A DNA stretch of 64,000 nt from Vibrio penaeicida (lineage in GTDB: Bacteria; Pseudomonadota; Gammaproteobacteria; Enterobacterales; Vibrionaceae), in assembly GCF_030689305.1 (NCBI RefSeq), contig NZ_JAUYVM010000001.1, positions 248,001 through 312,000 on the forward strand, in the 5' to 3' direction. The notes beneath the pieces were generated by a model. It did no database searches and was not told the origin of the DNA. It worked only from the letters and a program-made list of their open reading frames with translations. The position numbers and the translations under genes were made by a program. This document shows, in pieces, positions 41,483 through 50,650 of the stretch (its first letter is position 1; each line of letters begins with the position of its first letter).

Positions 41483-44400
41483 TTACTGCTTTCGGACTAG
41501 TTTCTTAAACTCCTGCTCCAGATCCTCAGTAATTATCATCGAGGTCGAAATATCGGTATCAACCGCACCAGCAACATCTTTTTGTTCATTTCTGAACTCC
41601 TTCTTCAAATCAGCTTTAAGATGTTCGAAACCTTCAGCAGCTTGTGGGTAGTTCTTGAGAAAGTTCATTACCCAATTTATTACCACTCCAGTTGTAGCTA
41701 TCGTTCCTAGAGCTATGTGCCAGTAGTTTAGGACAAACTCGTAAACTTCACTTCCTTTCCGAACTTCACTCAAAGACCAAAATAAATGACCTCGCTCATC
41801 TTCATTGCTAAAAATATCTGAATAGTAACTAGTGAAATTCTGTTGAAACGCTATAGTTATTTGTATGTAGTTAGTCAACATTTCGTCACTAATAACTCCA
41901 CGTGCTAATAGGTTATTCATTGGTTCGTAACCTACCAAACTCGCAATATTTTGTTCATAAGGGTTGTTCAGTTTTACAGAAAATCGAGCCAACTCTTTAA
42001 CGTTAGATGACAAGCGAACCTCATCACTAAAATAGATCGCTCTATCACCAACTCTATGAGCAAAGGATGATAGGGGGGCTGAGGAATATTCCTCAGGATC
42101 TTCTGCTATCGTTAAGCTGCCTGTGTCGTCTTCATACTTATGAATAATCTCTTTTAGCTGACCTAATAAGCGATCATATAGTTTCTTTCGCTCCATCAAC
42201 TTAGGCTTGTAAGCCAAATACTGGAATATCTGCTCCCGTAATGGATCTTTACCACTGAAAAGGTAAGCCTCTATCAGATCGTTGACTCCATCTTTATCTA
42301 ACTGTTCCCGCTGACAAAACTCATGAATTGCTTTACGTTTTTCATGGTGCCAGTAACCTGAGAAAATACCGGATAAATCATCTGTATCCGGCACATCTGT
42401 CATGTAATCATCGATAAAGCGCTCAATCAAATCCCGCTTACTACGTAGCTGGCTTTCATTACCAAGCATTGCTAGAATATCTTGGCGTGCTTTTTCAGTA
42501 TCAGCACTATCTCCTTCCGCTCGGCGTTTTCTTTCCATCTCACCCAGTAGCTTAAGAATATAAGCGACATTAATTTCATCACGGTGAATAAGCTCTAACT
42601 CAAAGTCGACCTCTTCCAGTATTGAGGCTGCTTCCTGTGCTTCCTGACGAGCACGATCATAAATATCTAGATATTTACTTTTGTAATCTTCAAACATCTG
42701 CTCTGACAGATTTAAATCCTGCCAGTCGAAGTCAGCAAAAGGCTTCAGTTTGTTCAGGGTACGGATAAGCTGTCGAAACGACTTAACAAAGGCTAATTGT
42801 TGCTCTTCATCAATAAGGTTATCTACCTCTTGAGGTGTGGCAGCCAGATTCTGAACGCTTTGTAATTGTAGATTGAACTGGGTAACATAGTCTTCATATG
42901 GTGCCATTAAAATATCTTCATTAGCATCGGTATCGCAGAACAGTTTTATCGCTTGATCAGTGGCGTCTTTTAAGTTGCGGAAACAAACGATGTTGCCTTG
43001 TGACTTTAATTCACCCAAGATACGGTTAGTTCGGGAATAAGCTTGAATAAGACCGTGATATTTTAGGTTTTTATCGACATACAGAGTGTTGATTTTTTTA
43101 GCATCAAACCCCGTCAGATACATATTCACCACTAGCAGAATATCAGCACGGTCTTTGTCTTGAAAAGACTCTTTATCCCGCTCTTTCATCCGTTTAGCGA
43201 TATCTTTGTAGTAGGTGTAAAACGCTTTGCTATCTTTAACTGAATGCTTGGTGTTGTACATGACATTATAGTCATCGACAAACGCTTGCAGCTTATCACG
43301 GGAATGCTTGGATCTCGGATCATCGATTCTAATATCAAAATCGGGCTCGTCGATCATCCCGTTAGCGTCCGCATCTGGTTCGTTGCTATTGTAGGTAAAA
43401 CAGGTCACCACTCTTAGATCGTGTTCGCCTTGCTGTTTTTTCTTCTTAAATAGATCGTAATACTGGATCAGCATGTCCACATTGCTGACACACATCACGG
43501 CGGAAAACTGCCTGTTATGAGTTTTTCGAGTGTGGTTTTGGATCACCCAATCAACAATGCTTTCCAGCCTATCGGGGTTTTCGAAGAATTCTTTTTTATT
43601 AATAGCAGCTACTTGTTCATCGATTAACGTCCCATCTTTGCGCTTTAGCTTGCCCCAATACTCGGTGGAAAATTTCAGTACATTCTCATCGGCAATAGCA
43701 TTGGTAATCACGTACTTATGCAGACACTTTTGAAACAAGTCCTTTGTCGTGCGCTTTCCGAACACATTGATTGCAGCATTTTCTTTAAAGATTGGGGTAC
43801 CGGTAAAACCAAACATCTGTGCCTTTTCAAAGAACTGGACGATATTTTTATGGGTTTCACCAAACTGGGAGCGATGACACTCATCAAAAATAAACACCAC
43901 TCGCTTCTGTTTCAGGTCTTGCATGGCGGCTTCATGCTTAGGCTTTTTAATCGCTGTATTCAGTTTTTGAATTGTGGTGATAATCAGTGGACTCTTACCA
44001 GCCATCTGATCCACCAGAGCCTTAGTATTATTTGTACCGTCAACACTACCGGAACTGAAGTAGTTAAACTCGCGGGTAGTCTGGTAGTCAAGGTCTGCCC
44101 TGTCTACTACAAACACCACTTTATCGACCTTGGGCATTTCGGTCAGCAGTTGCGCCGCTTTAAAGCTGGTTAACGTTTTACCGCTGCCTGTGGTGTGCCA
44201 GATATAGCCATGTTTCTGTCCCTGTTTTACTCTATCTGCAATGGTTTCAGCGGCATAGTATTGGTATGGACGCAATACCATGAGAATTTTATCTGACTCA
44301 TGCAGCACAATATATTTGGCAATCATTTTAGAGACATGACACCTCTCTAAAAAAGCATCGGCAAAGTCGTCTAGCTGAGTGATAAGGTTATTATCTTCAT

Positions 44401-45379
44401 CGGCCCAGAAGAAGGTTTGCTTAAAATCTTGCTTGCGATTGTTGGCGTAATATTTGGTATTCACACCATTAGAGATAACAAATAACTGTACATAGTTAAA
44501 CAGACCATTGTCTGCCCAATAGCTATGTCTCTGATAGCGGTTTATCTGATTAAAGGCTTCTTTTAGCTCTACTCCACGGCGTTTTAGCTCTACCTGTACC
44601 AGTGGTAAACCATTCACTAGCAAAGTCACGTCATAACGATTCTGGTAATTACCCTGCTGAGTTACTTGACTGGTGACTTGATACTGGTTCTGGCACCAGT
44701 GCAGAGTATTAAAAAACTGGATATAAACAGAAGCGCCGTCATCACGGATCAGGTTATAGCGGTCTCGCAACGTTTTTGCCCGGCCAAACACGTTACCTTT
44801 ATCCAAGAAGTTGACAATCTTATTAAACTCACCACCGCTTAGCTCTATTTTGTTGTGTCGCTCTAGCTGTTGTTTAAGATTTTGACGAAGCTCTTCTGAG
44901 TTTTGGATGGTGATACGTTCATAGCCAAGACCAATCAAGCGCTGGAGTAGGCTTTCTTCTAATTGGGCTTCGCTTTGATATCCGGTAGTGTTATCACTCA
45001 TATTTATTAGTTCATCTTGTTCGCTAATACGTTTCTGTCTGATAATTTCCTTTTGCAGACGTTGATAACTCTGTTGGTTATATAGCTCAATACCAACACG
45101 TTCAATATGATCAATAAGAGAAGGGTTGTCGAGATGACGAAACAGAGAAATATCGAGCTGATAAGGAAAGTCCAGTTCTTCTAACTGATTACTGATACTA
45201 AGCAGCAGGTTTTTCCGCTCTTTATCATTGGTTTTTAGTGTCAAATCAATATCAGAACCTTCGCGATAACTGCCTTTAGCTCTGGAGCCGTACAAAACCA
45301 CCGCCTCCACCTCGGGATAGTGGGCTGCGATGGTTTGAATCTGACTGATAAGCTGAGTAGGAAGACCGTATTTATTCAT
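41483..45379 (-). CDS. hsdR: MntA-type nucleotidyltransferase fused to type I restriction subunit HsdR
   Basis: A 1298-aa protein. Residues 1-103 are a MNT nucleotidyltransferase with GSX10DXD (Gly31-Ser32, Asp43, Asp45) and a third Asp at 76. A linker (about 104-126) leads to HsdR, whose usual start aligns at Met127 (44999-45001; no strong ribosome site there and no stop between). HsdR shows a PD-(D/E)xK nuclease (YDVTLL, VELKRRG, QINRY), Walker A TTGSGKT and DECH. The last 130-170 residues are an extra domain with a hydrophobic helix (HIALGTIATTGVVINWVM). The ATG follows the hepT stop directly. In the known pair, MntA adds AMP to HepT; here it would be carried on the restriction complex. 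Confidence 0.85.
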   Translation of the reverse strand: MNKYGLPTQLISQIQTIAAHYPEVEAVVLYGSRAKGSYREGSDIDLTLKTNDKERKNLLLSISNQLEELDFPYQLDISLFRHLDNPSLIDHIERVGIELYNQQSYQRLQKEIIRQKRISEQDELINMSDNTTGYQSEAQLEESLLQRLIGLGYERITIQNSEELRQNLKQQLERHNKIELSGGEFNKIVNFLDKGNVFGRAKTLRDRYNLIRDDGASVYIQFFNTLHWCQNQYQVTSQVTQQGNYQNRYDVTLLVNGLPLVQVELKRRGVELKEAFNQINRYQRHSYWADNGLFNYVQLFVISNGVNTKYYANNRKQDFKQTFFWADEDNNLITQLDDFADAFLERCHVSKMIAKYIVLHESDKILMVLRPYQYYAAETIADRVKQGQKHGYIWHTTGSGKTLTSFKAAQLLTEMPKVDKVVFVVDRADLDYQTTREFNYFSSGSVDGTNNTKALVDQMAGKSPLIITTIQKLNTAIKKPKHEAAMQDLKQKRVVFIFDECHRSQFGETHKNIVQFFEKAQMFGFTGTPIFKENAAINVFGKRTTKDLFQKCLHKYVITNAIADENVLKFSTEYWGKLKRKDGTLIDEQVAAINKKEFFENPDRLESIVDWVIQNHTRKTHNRQFSAVMCVSNVDMLIQYYDLFKKKKQQGEHDLRVVTCFTYNSNEPDADANGMIDEPDFDIRIDDPRSKHSRDKLQAFVDDYNVMYNTKHSVKDSKAFYTYYKDIAKRMKERDKESFQDKDRADILLVVNMYLTGFDAKKINTLYVDKNLKYHGLIQAYSRTNRILGELKSQGNIVCFRNLKDATDQAIKLFCDTDANEDILMAPYEDYVTQFNLQLQSVQNLAATPQEVDNLIDEEQQLAFVKSFRQLIRTLNKLKPFADFDWQDLNLSEQMFEDYKSKYLDIYDRARQEAQEAASILEEVDFELELIHRDEINVAYILKLLGEMERKRRAEGDSADTEKARQDILAMLGNESQLRSKRDLIERFIDDYMTDVPDTDDLSGIFSGYWHHEKRKAIHEFCQREQLDKDGVNDLIEAYLFSGKDPLREQIFQYLAYKPKLMERKKLYDRLLGQLKEIIHKYEDDTGSLTIAEDPEEYSSAPLSSFAHRVGDRAIYFSDEVRLSSNVKELARFSVKLNNPYEQNIASLVGYEPMNNLLARGVISDEMLTNYIQITIAFQQNFTSYYSDIFSNEDERGHLFWSLSEVRKGSEVYEFVLNYWHIALGTIATTGVVINWVMNFLKNYPQAAEGFEHLKADLKKEFRNEQKDVAGAVDTDISTSMIITEDLEQEFKKLVRKQ

Positions 45380-45802
45380 CTACTGTTTGTCCGATAGTTC
45401 TTTTTCTGCCAATTTATTTAACTTCTGATTGAGATCGCAAAAATGTTCAAAGTAATCGTCGGTAATGGCGTTGATAATCTCTTGCGTCACATCCTGATTG
45501 TAGGTGTGGGAGCTTAAGTTGCGGCTTTTAATCATATTTAGCCATACATCTCCACTATTGATCAACCCTACTTCAAACGCCTTTCTGGCCACGTTTTTAG
45601 AACCATACAGCTCGTCATATCCTTGATCTTCCAGGTAGTCTTTCTGGGTTTTCCACGCTAGTTCATGGTTATATTCGAATGACTGAATTAGCCCTTGCTC
45701 TTCCAACTCATTTAACGAGTCTCGCTGCATAAACTTGTTTAGCTGCGTTAAGGCGCGGTTCCAGTTTTGTAAGCGCTGTATCCAGCGGATATCGTGTGTC
45801 AT
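45380..45802 (-). CDS. HepT-like HEPN-domain toxin (HI0074 family)
   Basis: A 140-aa helical protein of the nucleotidyltransferase-substrate-binding (HI0074) family. The HEPN RNase motif RX4HXY is intact: Arg94, His99 and Tyr101 in KSRNLSSHTY. In known HEPN/MNT toxin-antitoxin pairs MntA-type enzymes AMPylate the Tyr of this motif, which blocks the RNase. It overlaps the upstream Abi-like gene by four bases (ATGA), and its stop is directly followed by the ATG of the MNT-HsdR gene (TAGATG), so toxin and antitoxin-bearing HsdR are made together. Confidence 0.8.
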   Translation of the reverse strand: MTHDIRWIQRLQNWNRALTQLNKFMQRDSLNELEEQGLIQSFEYNHELAWKTQKDYLEDQGYDELYGSKNVARKAFEVGLINSGDVWLNMIKSRNLSSHTYNQDVTQEIINAITDDYFEHFCDLNQKLNKLAEKELSDKQ

Positions 45803-46467
45803 TCTGTGCTTCCCTCATCCAGTGTGTCTTCCTGATATTCACTTAACTGAATTTCGTAATCATCATAGTATTTGTCGTATAAAGCTTCACTATAAAGTAC
45901 TCTTCCGTCTAATGGATAAAGCTCATCAAGGTAATCATTGAAATCAGAGTTCTCGTCATAACGTATAGTGGTAGATTCTTCGTCTTCGTCTGTTTCTAGA
46001 GATAAACATATTGAATAATAACTAGCTAGCGTATATGACAATAGAGATGATGTAATTTCTTTAACAGTTCGAGCTAATTCAAGATTACTAGATATCAATT
46101 TGGGTACAGCTTTCCCGTGTGAAATATCCCCTCGAGCATTCCGTAAAGTTGATATGGCTAAAGCTAAGGATGCAGCTCTAGTGGCAAAGTCATTTTCGTA
46201 TACATCATCACCAGCTCTGATTAGTTTTAATGCGGGTTTAATAATATCTTGAGTGTCTTTCTTCTTAAAATCATTTTCAGAACTGGTTAAGTCCAAATTT
46301 AATATAATTGTTTTACAAATACCCTGTATCAATGAATTGCAACATTCAATAGTAATATCTGGGTGTCGATATTGATTTTTATTAGCTTTATCTATGATAG
46401 GTAAATAATAAATAAAGTCTGGAAAATCTGACAAGTGTTCTTCAATAAGACTTTCTAACCTGTTCAT
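45799..46467 (-). CDS. Abortive-infection (Abi_C/HEPN-like) protein
   Basis: A 222-aa protein. The segment TLRNARGDISHGKAVPK (about residues 107-123) is the Abi_C hallmark; Arg112 to His117 fits the HEPN RX4H pattern, so an RNase role is possible. The C-terminal 75 residues are very acidic (repeats of Asp/Glu/Tyr). It begins five bases after the hsdS stop and overlaps hepT by four, so it is inside the restriction operon. The family assignment is from motif memory and is tentative. Confidence 0.6.
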   Translation of the reverse strand: MNRLESLIEEHLSDFPDFIYYLPIIDKANKNQYRHPDITIECCNSLIQGICKTIILNLDLTSSENDFKKKDTQDIIKPALKLIRAGDDVYENDFATRAASLALAISTLRNARGDISHGKAVPKLISSNLELARTVKEITSSLLSYTLASYYSICLSLETDEDEESTTIRYDENSDFNDYLDELYPLDGRVLYSEALYDKYYDDYEIQLSEYQEDTLDEGSTE

Positions 46468-46472
46468 ATCGA

Positions 46473-47705
46473 CTACACAAACATTTTTTGAAGCAAAGCT
46501 TTCTTTACATTTGTAACCTGCTCTAAGTGATCTTGCACTGCTAAAACCTTATCACTTATAACTTGTAACGCATTGGTGATTTTTTTCTGTTCTTCAACAC
46601 TAGGGAGTGGAAGAGGTATACCCATAAAATCGGCTGTGCTAATATTCATACGATCATGTCTCGCCCCATAATTGGCGACAGTAGACATATATCTATGCCA
46701 TTCAGTTGATTGAAAAAAGTATTCATAGAAATCAGTGCTAGTGTCTTTAAATCTAAAGATTGAATAAAGTGGAGACATTAACCCAATACCAACCTTGTTT
46801 TTATTTATAGGTCCAACTGGAGCATACACAGATATCCTTGGGTTATAAACATAATCATCTTCTTCAACCACATAATAGCCAGCTAAGTTATTTGCATTCG
46901 CAATGTCTTTTTCAAAATATTCTTGTTGGTCTAAAATACCATGTACAGCTGAGTTTGTTAAAACTCGCTTAATAGAGTCATCATCATTTTTCTTTGTGCA
47001 ACGTTCCGCTAATTCACTTAATGGTTTTTCTTCCCAGTCAGGAAAATCACTACTATCATCCTGCTTAAACCTGAGCTGCTGAGAAAACAACTTCTGCATA
47101 AGTCCTTTTTTATACTGTTGCAATAGATCGCGTTTTTCTGTGAGCTTTTCAATTTTCTGATCAACGCTAGTAAGAAAAGCAGCTATTTTTTGTTGTTCTA
47201 ATGAATCAGGAAAACTAATAGTCAATGACTTCAGATCATCTATTTCTAGCTTACCAGCCCCAATACCTGTCCCAACTACCATTGACAATAACTTATGCTC
47301 AGAATATTTAAACCAATAAAAAAGAAATCTGTAATTCAATGAGTTATCTGCATAAACTGATTTCACATCTTGGTTAAAAGCTAAACGTTTAGTGACAATA
47401 CCTACAGGGATACGGTTATACAGCATGCTGCCACGAACCAAGATTAAAAGACTATTTTCTTTCGCAATTCTTGAACCTTTAATTGCTGCACTTTCTGTAA
47501 TATTAAGCTCAGAGAAACACAAGTTATCAACATGCATAGAGGAGGCACTTATCCAAGGAATTGTACCTTTCCAATATTCCCCAATTTCTTTGGAAGGTGT
47601 TCCACCTGATTTCCAAACGGTACGTTCACCTATGCGATCTTCTTTCCACAAAAAACCAAACTCCGGAAACCTTAACTCCGGCACCATTTTCTTATTCTGT
47701 TCCAT
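46473..47705 (-). CDS. hsdS: Type I restriction-modification specificity subunit HsdS
   Basis: A 410-aa subunit with two target-recognition domains: the first begins with SGGTPSKEIGEYWKGTIPWISA (shown here to mark its edge), the second with KPLSELAERCTKKNDDD. Central and C-terminal helical spacers are present (SLEQQKIAAFLTSVDQKIEKL; LPSVEEQKKITNAL), each followed by coiled coil. It sets the DNA sequence recognised by HsdM/HsdR. Its ATG overlaps the last base of the hsdM stop. TRDs are AT-rich, as usual for swapped modules. Confidence 0.92.
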   Translation of the reverse strand: MEQNKKMVPELRFPEFGFLWKEDRIGERTVWKSGGTPSKEIGEYWKGTIPWISASSMHVDNLCFSELNITESAAIKGSRIAKENSLLILVRGSMLYNRIPVGIVTKRLAFNQDVKSVYADNSLNYRFLFYWFKYSEHKLLSMVVGTGIGAGKLEIDDLKSLTISFPDSLEQQKIAAFLTSVDQKIEKLTEKRDLLQQYKKGLMQKLFSQQLRFKQDDSSDFPDWEEKPLSELAERCTKKNDDDSIKRVLTNSAVHGILDQQEYFEKDIANANNLAGYYVVEEDDYVYNPRISVYAPVGPINKNKVGIGLMSPLYSIFRFKDTSTDFYEYFFQSTEWHRYMSTVANYGARHDRMNISTADFMGIPLPLPSVEEQKKITNALQVISDKVLAVQDHLEQVTNVKKALLQKMFV

Positions 47706-49333
47706 TATAGCGGTGCCTCTATACCCAGCTCATTACAGAAGCCCTGAATGGCTTTATCAATATCCAGCATATCCTTATCAATCTGTTTGATTTTCTTAGT
47801 TACTTCATTCAGATCAATCTCTTCCTCTTCTTCAAAGGTATCCACATAGCGGGGAATATTAAGATTAAAGTCATTATCTTTAATTTCGCTAATAAGTGCT
47901 TTATGACTGTATTTCTCTTCCGCAGTACGATTTCGGTAAGTATCAACAATTTTTTTTATGTCTTGTGGACGCAATGTATTTTGATTTTTTCCCTTAGCAA
48001 AATAGTCACTACCACTGGCATCGATAAACAGCACATCGTTAGGATTTTCTCGGCATTTTTTTAATACCAAGATACAAGTTGGAATACTGGTGCCGTAGAA
48101 GATGTTGGCAGGTAGGCCAATCACCGCATCTAACCAATTTTGGTCTTCTATAATATAACGGCGAATATGCCCTTCTGCTGCACCACGAAACAACACGCCA
48201 TGGGGCAAAACCACCGCCATAGTGCCGTTATCATCCAGCTGATAAAGCATATGCTGGACAAAAGCGAAATCTGCCTTTGAAGCCGGGGCTAATTTACCGT
48301 ATTGAGCAAATCGATCATCAGATTCAAATAGCTTATGAGCGCTCCATTTTGCGGAAAATGGTGGATTGGCTACTACAGCTTCAAAGCGCTTATCACTATG
48401 TTGTGGGCTTTCTAAGGTATCTTCCTGCTTTAGGTCGAAGTTACGGTAGTGTACTCCGTGTAGAATCATATTCATTCGCGCAAGGTTAAAGGTGGTACGG
48501 TTCATCTCCTGACCGTAAAAGTCCCCCACATGATCTACCTCCTTTGCTACTCGCAACAATAGTGAGCCGGATCCACAAGTCGGATCGTACACCGACTTCA
48601 AACGAGATTTGCCATTGGTAACAATCTTAGCCAGTATGGTAGAGACTGATTGAGGGGTATAAAACTCTCCGGCTTTCTTTCCTGCGCCACTGGCAAACTG
48701 ACCAATCAAGTATTCGTAGGCATCGCCCAGTACATCACTTTCACTATCCTCCAAGCGAAAATCAATACTGGCTAGGTGCACCAATATTTTGGCAATCAGG
48801 GCATTTTTTGCCTTTTCTGTTCGCCCTAACTTGGTGGAGCTTAAATCAAGGTCTTCAAACAGGTGGTCAAAGTCATCTTCGCTCTCTTTGCCCATGGTGG
48901 AGCGTTCAATACTGGCGAGAACTTTATCTAAATCACCAAGGATAAAGTTATCAACCACAATATCGTTATCGCGGTCACCACTTAGTTCTGCTTTGTCTTG
49001 CTCTTGTTTGTCAGCTTTATGTGCGCCACGTCTGGCAATACTGCTAAATAGTTCAGACGGTTTTAAAAAATAGCCTAGGTTCTCTATTGCCTCTTCAGAG
49101 AGAGCATTTAGCATATCTTGACCTTCTTCGCTCTCTTCATCGATGTCGACAAAGTCGATTCCATCTTCAACAAGAATTTCATTTGCAAAATTATACAGGC
49201 GTTCAGAAAGGTATTTAAAGAAGATAAATCCTAAGCAGTAATCACGGAACTCGTCAGCATTCATTTTGCCACGTAGTTCGTTGGCTATATTCCATAGTTG
49301 TTGTTCTAGTTGTTTTTTTTGATCTTCGCTCAT
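47705..49333 (-). CDS. hsdM: Type I restriction-modification methyltransferase subunit HsdM
   Basis: A 542-aa N6-adenine methyltransferase. The N-terminal HsdM helical domain includes MNADEFRDYCLGFIFFKYLS. AdoMet binding is shown by DPTCGSGSLLLRV and the catalytic motif NPPF (VVANPPFSAKW). With HsdS it methylates the host sites. It starts 14 bases after the remnant end of mrr and is followed with one-base overlap by hsdS. The locus reads mrr-hsdM-hsdS-abi-hepT-mnt/hsdR. Confidence 0.93.
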   Translation of the reverse strand: MSEDQKKQLEQQLWNIANELRGKMNADEFRDYCLGFIFFKYLSERLYNFANEILVEDGIDFVDIDEESEEGQDMLNALSEEAIENLGYFLKPSELFSSIARRGAHKADKQEQDKAELSGDRDNDIVVDNFILGDLDKVLASIERSTMGKESEDDFDHLFEDLDLSSTKLGRTEKAKNALIAKILVHLASIDFRLEDSESDVLGDAYEYLIGQFASGAGKKAGEFYTPQSVSTILAKIVTNGKSRLKSVYDPTCGSGSLLLRVAKEVDHVGDFYGQEMNRTTFNLARMNMILHGVHYRNFDLKQEDTLESPQHSDKRFEAVVANPPFSAKWSAHKLFESDDRFAQYGKLAPASKADFAFVQHMLYQLDDNGTMAVVLPHGVLFRGAAEGHIRRYIIEDQNWLDAVIGLPANIFYGTSIPTCILVLKKCRENPNDVLFIDASGSDYFAKGKNQNTLRPQDIKKIVDTYRNRTAEEKYSHKALISEIKDNDFNLNIPRYVDTFEEEEEIDLNEVTKKIKQIDKDMLDIDKAIQGFCNELGIEAPL

Positions 49334-49347
49334 GTAATGCCTAGTTC

Positions 49348-50253
49348 CTAATTCTCGAAAAAATCTTCGTCTATTTTATTCAGGTGTAAGACCTGCTCTT
49401 CACGACAGCCGACATTATAACGTAACATAAGCTTAGCAAGCTCTTTTCCATTGATTAAAACAATGCGAGTGCCTAAGTCTTATGCTGTTTGCTTAGCAGA
49501 AGCAGTGAAATCAGAAGTGGTAATGAAAATGCCTTTTTGTGCTTTCTTCAGGTTAAGCGCACCAAAAAAGTCTCTGATTTCACCAGCGCCAACGTTGTTT
49601 CCATCGACATAACGCTTGGCCTGGATGTAAACCTGGTCAACACCAAGTGGGTCTTGATTAATCACGCCATCGACACCGTTATCGCCGCTCTTTCCTAGCG
49701 TATGAGCCATACCCTCATCGCTCCCGCCATAGCCCATTGCTAGTAGCAGGTCGATCAACAGTCGCTCAAAGAAGGCTGGAGACACTTTACGTGTTCGAGA
49801 TAAGATGTCTGAGGCTAACGCATCGTTAATCTGTTTGTAAGCAGCTCTTAGTACTTCATCTGGTGTCGCATCATTGTCAGACACCGTTGCCTCTTCAACT
49901 TTGTCTGAATCACCGTTTTTTTGCTTAGTGAACGCATTGAAGTCATCAAAACGTTTTAGGTATTGGTTATTGATCTCTTCGCCACTGTTTAGAGCTTCTT
50001 TCCCCAAATCCGTTATCAAGAAATGACCACGCCTTGTAGAATCCAAAAGCCCCGCTTTCGCTAGATAGGTTTTAGCCCACCCAACTCGGTTAGTGAAAGC
50101 GGCTTGTCGCCCGCTGGGAAGAAGCTCTGTTCTCTCATCTTCTGACAGATTGAATTGCTCCGCTAGCAAGCCTACAACGTTGCTGAGCTTAACTTCTTCA
50201 TTCATTGCAGCATCTAACACTGGTTTCATTAAATCTTGATAACTTGGAAGCAC
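49348..50253 (-). pseudogene. mrr: Mrr-type restriction endonuclease, interrupted by in-frame TAA near its end
   Basis: The GTG start (50251-50253) has AGGG six bases upstream. Residues 1-100 are the Mrr_N winged helix (MLPSYQDLMKPVLDAA, RRGHFLITDLGKE). The nuclease domain (about 165-260) has the Mrr_cat pattern: FFERLLIDLLLAMGYGG, GDNGVDGVI (Asp), VYIQAKRY (QxK). TAA at 49480-49482 ends the ORF at 257 aa, but the frame continues DLGTRIVLINGKELAKLM...FFEN to TAG at 49348-49350. The full 301 codons match E. coli Mrr (304 aa). A single G-to-T (GAA to TAA) change could explain it. The lost tail holds the last strand and helix of the catalytic fold, so loss of function is likely but not sure. Confidence 0.82.
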
Positions 50254-50650
50254 GATATACCCTAACCACTACTATGTTTTATGGTTGTAATATACATTAA
50301 GATACAATTAGTTATCTTGATATTTGCAACATTTATTTAGATTTACCTACCAACCCAATTATCAATGTGCCTAAAGCCGCCCCAGGATAAAAGTGCCGAC
50401 TTCATTTCCCCTCTGCTTTAGCTTTTGTAATATTGTTTCTTGGTTGAAATTAAAAGGAGTAGGACATTTCAAGCCCTACTCTTTTTTCTTTGGAAACAAC
50501 ACAAAAAACGTTTTCAAATGTGCTGAGCACAAAGATATTACCTGCCCCGCCAGTACCATCTTGTCTACTCATACTGTTGTCTCATTTAATACAACTATGA
50601 CCAAGAAGTGTCCGCTTTAGAGTCAGTTAAGATCTAGTTTCATTTTCAAA
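50254..50650. other. Intergenic region between CoiA-like gene and defence operon
   Basis: About 400 bp. It must hold the promoter of the mrr-hsdR operon (not resolved) and includes the hairpin at 50457-50489. No gene with family features is seen; a 75-codon plus-strand ORF at 50393 spans the hairpin and is judged spurious. Confidence 0.5.
50457..50489. terminator. Hairpin terminator, probably for the CoiA-like gene
   Basis: GAGTAGG (50457-50463), ten-base loop, CCTACTC (50475-50481), followed by TTTTTTCTT on plus and by CTTTTAATTT on minus. On the minus strand it lies 160 bp past the CoiA-like stop. No plus-strand gene is known to feed it. Confidence 0.6.
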
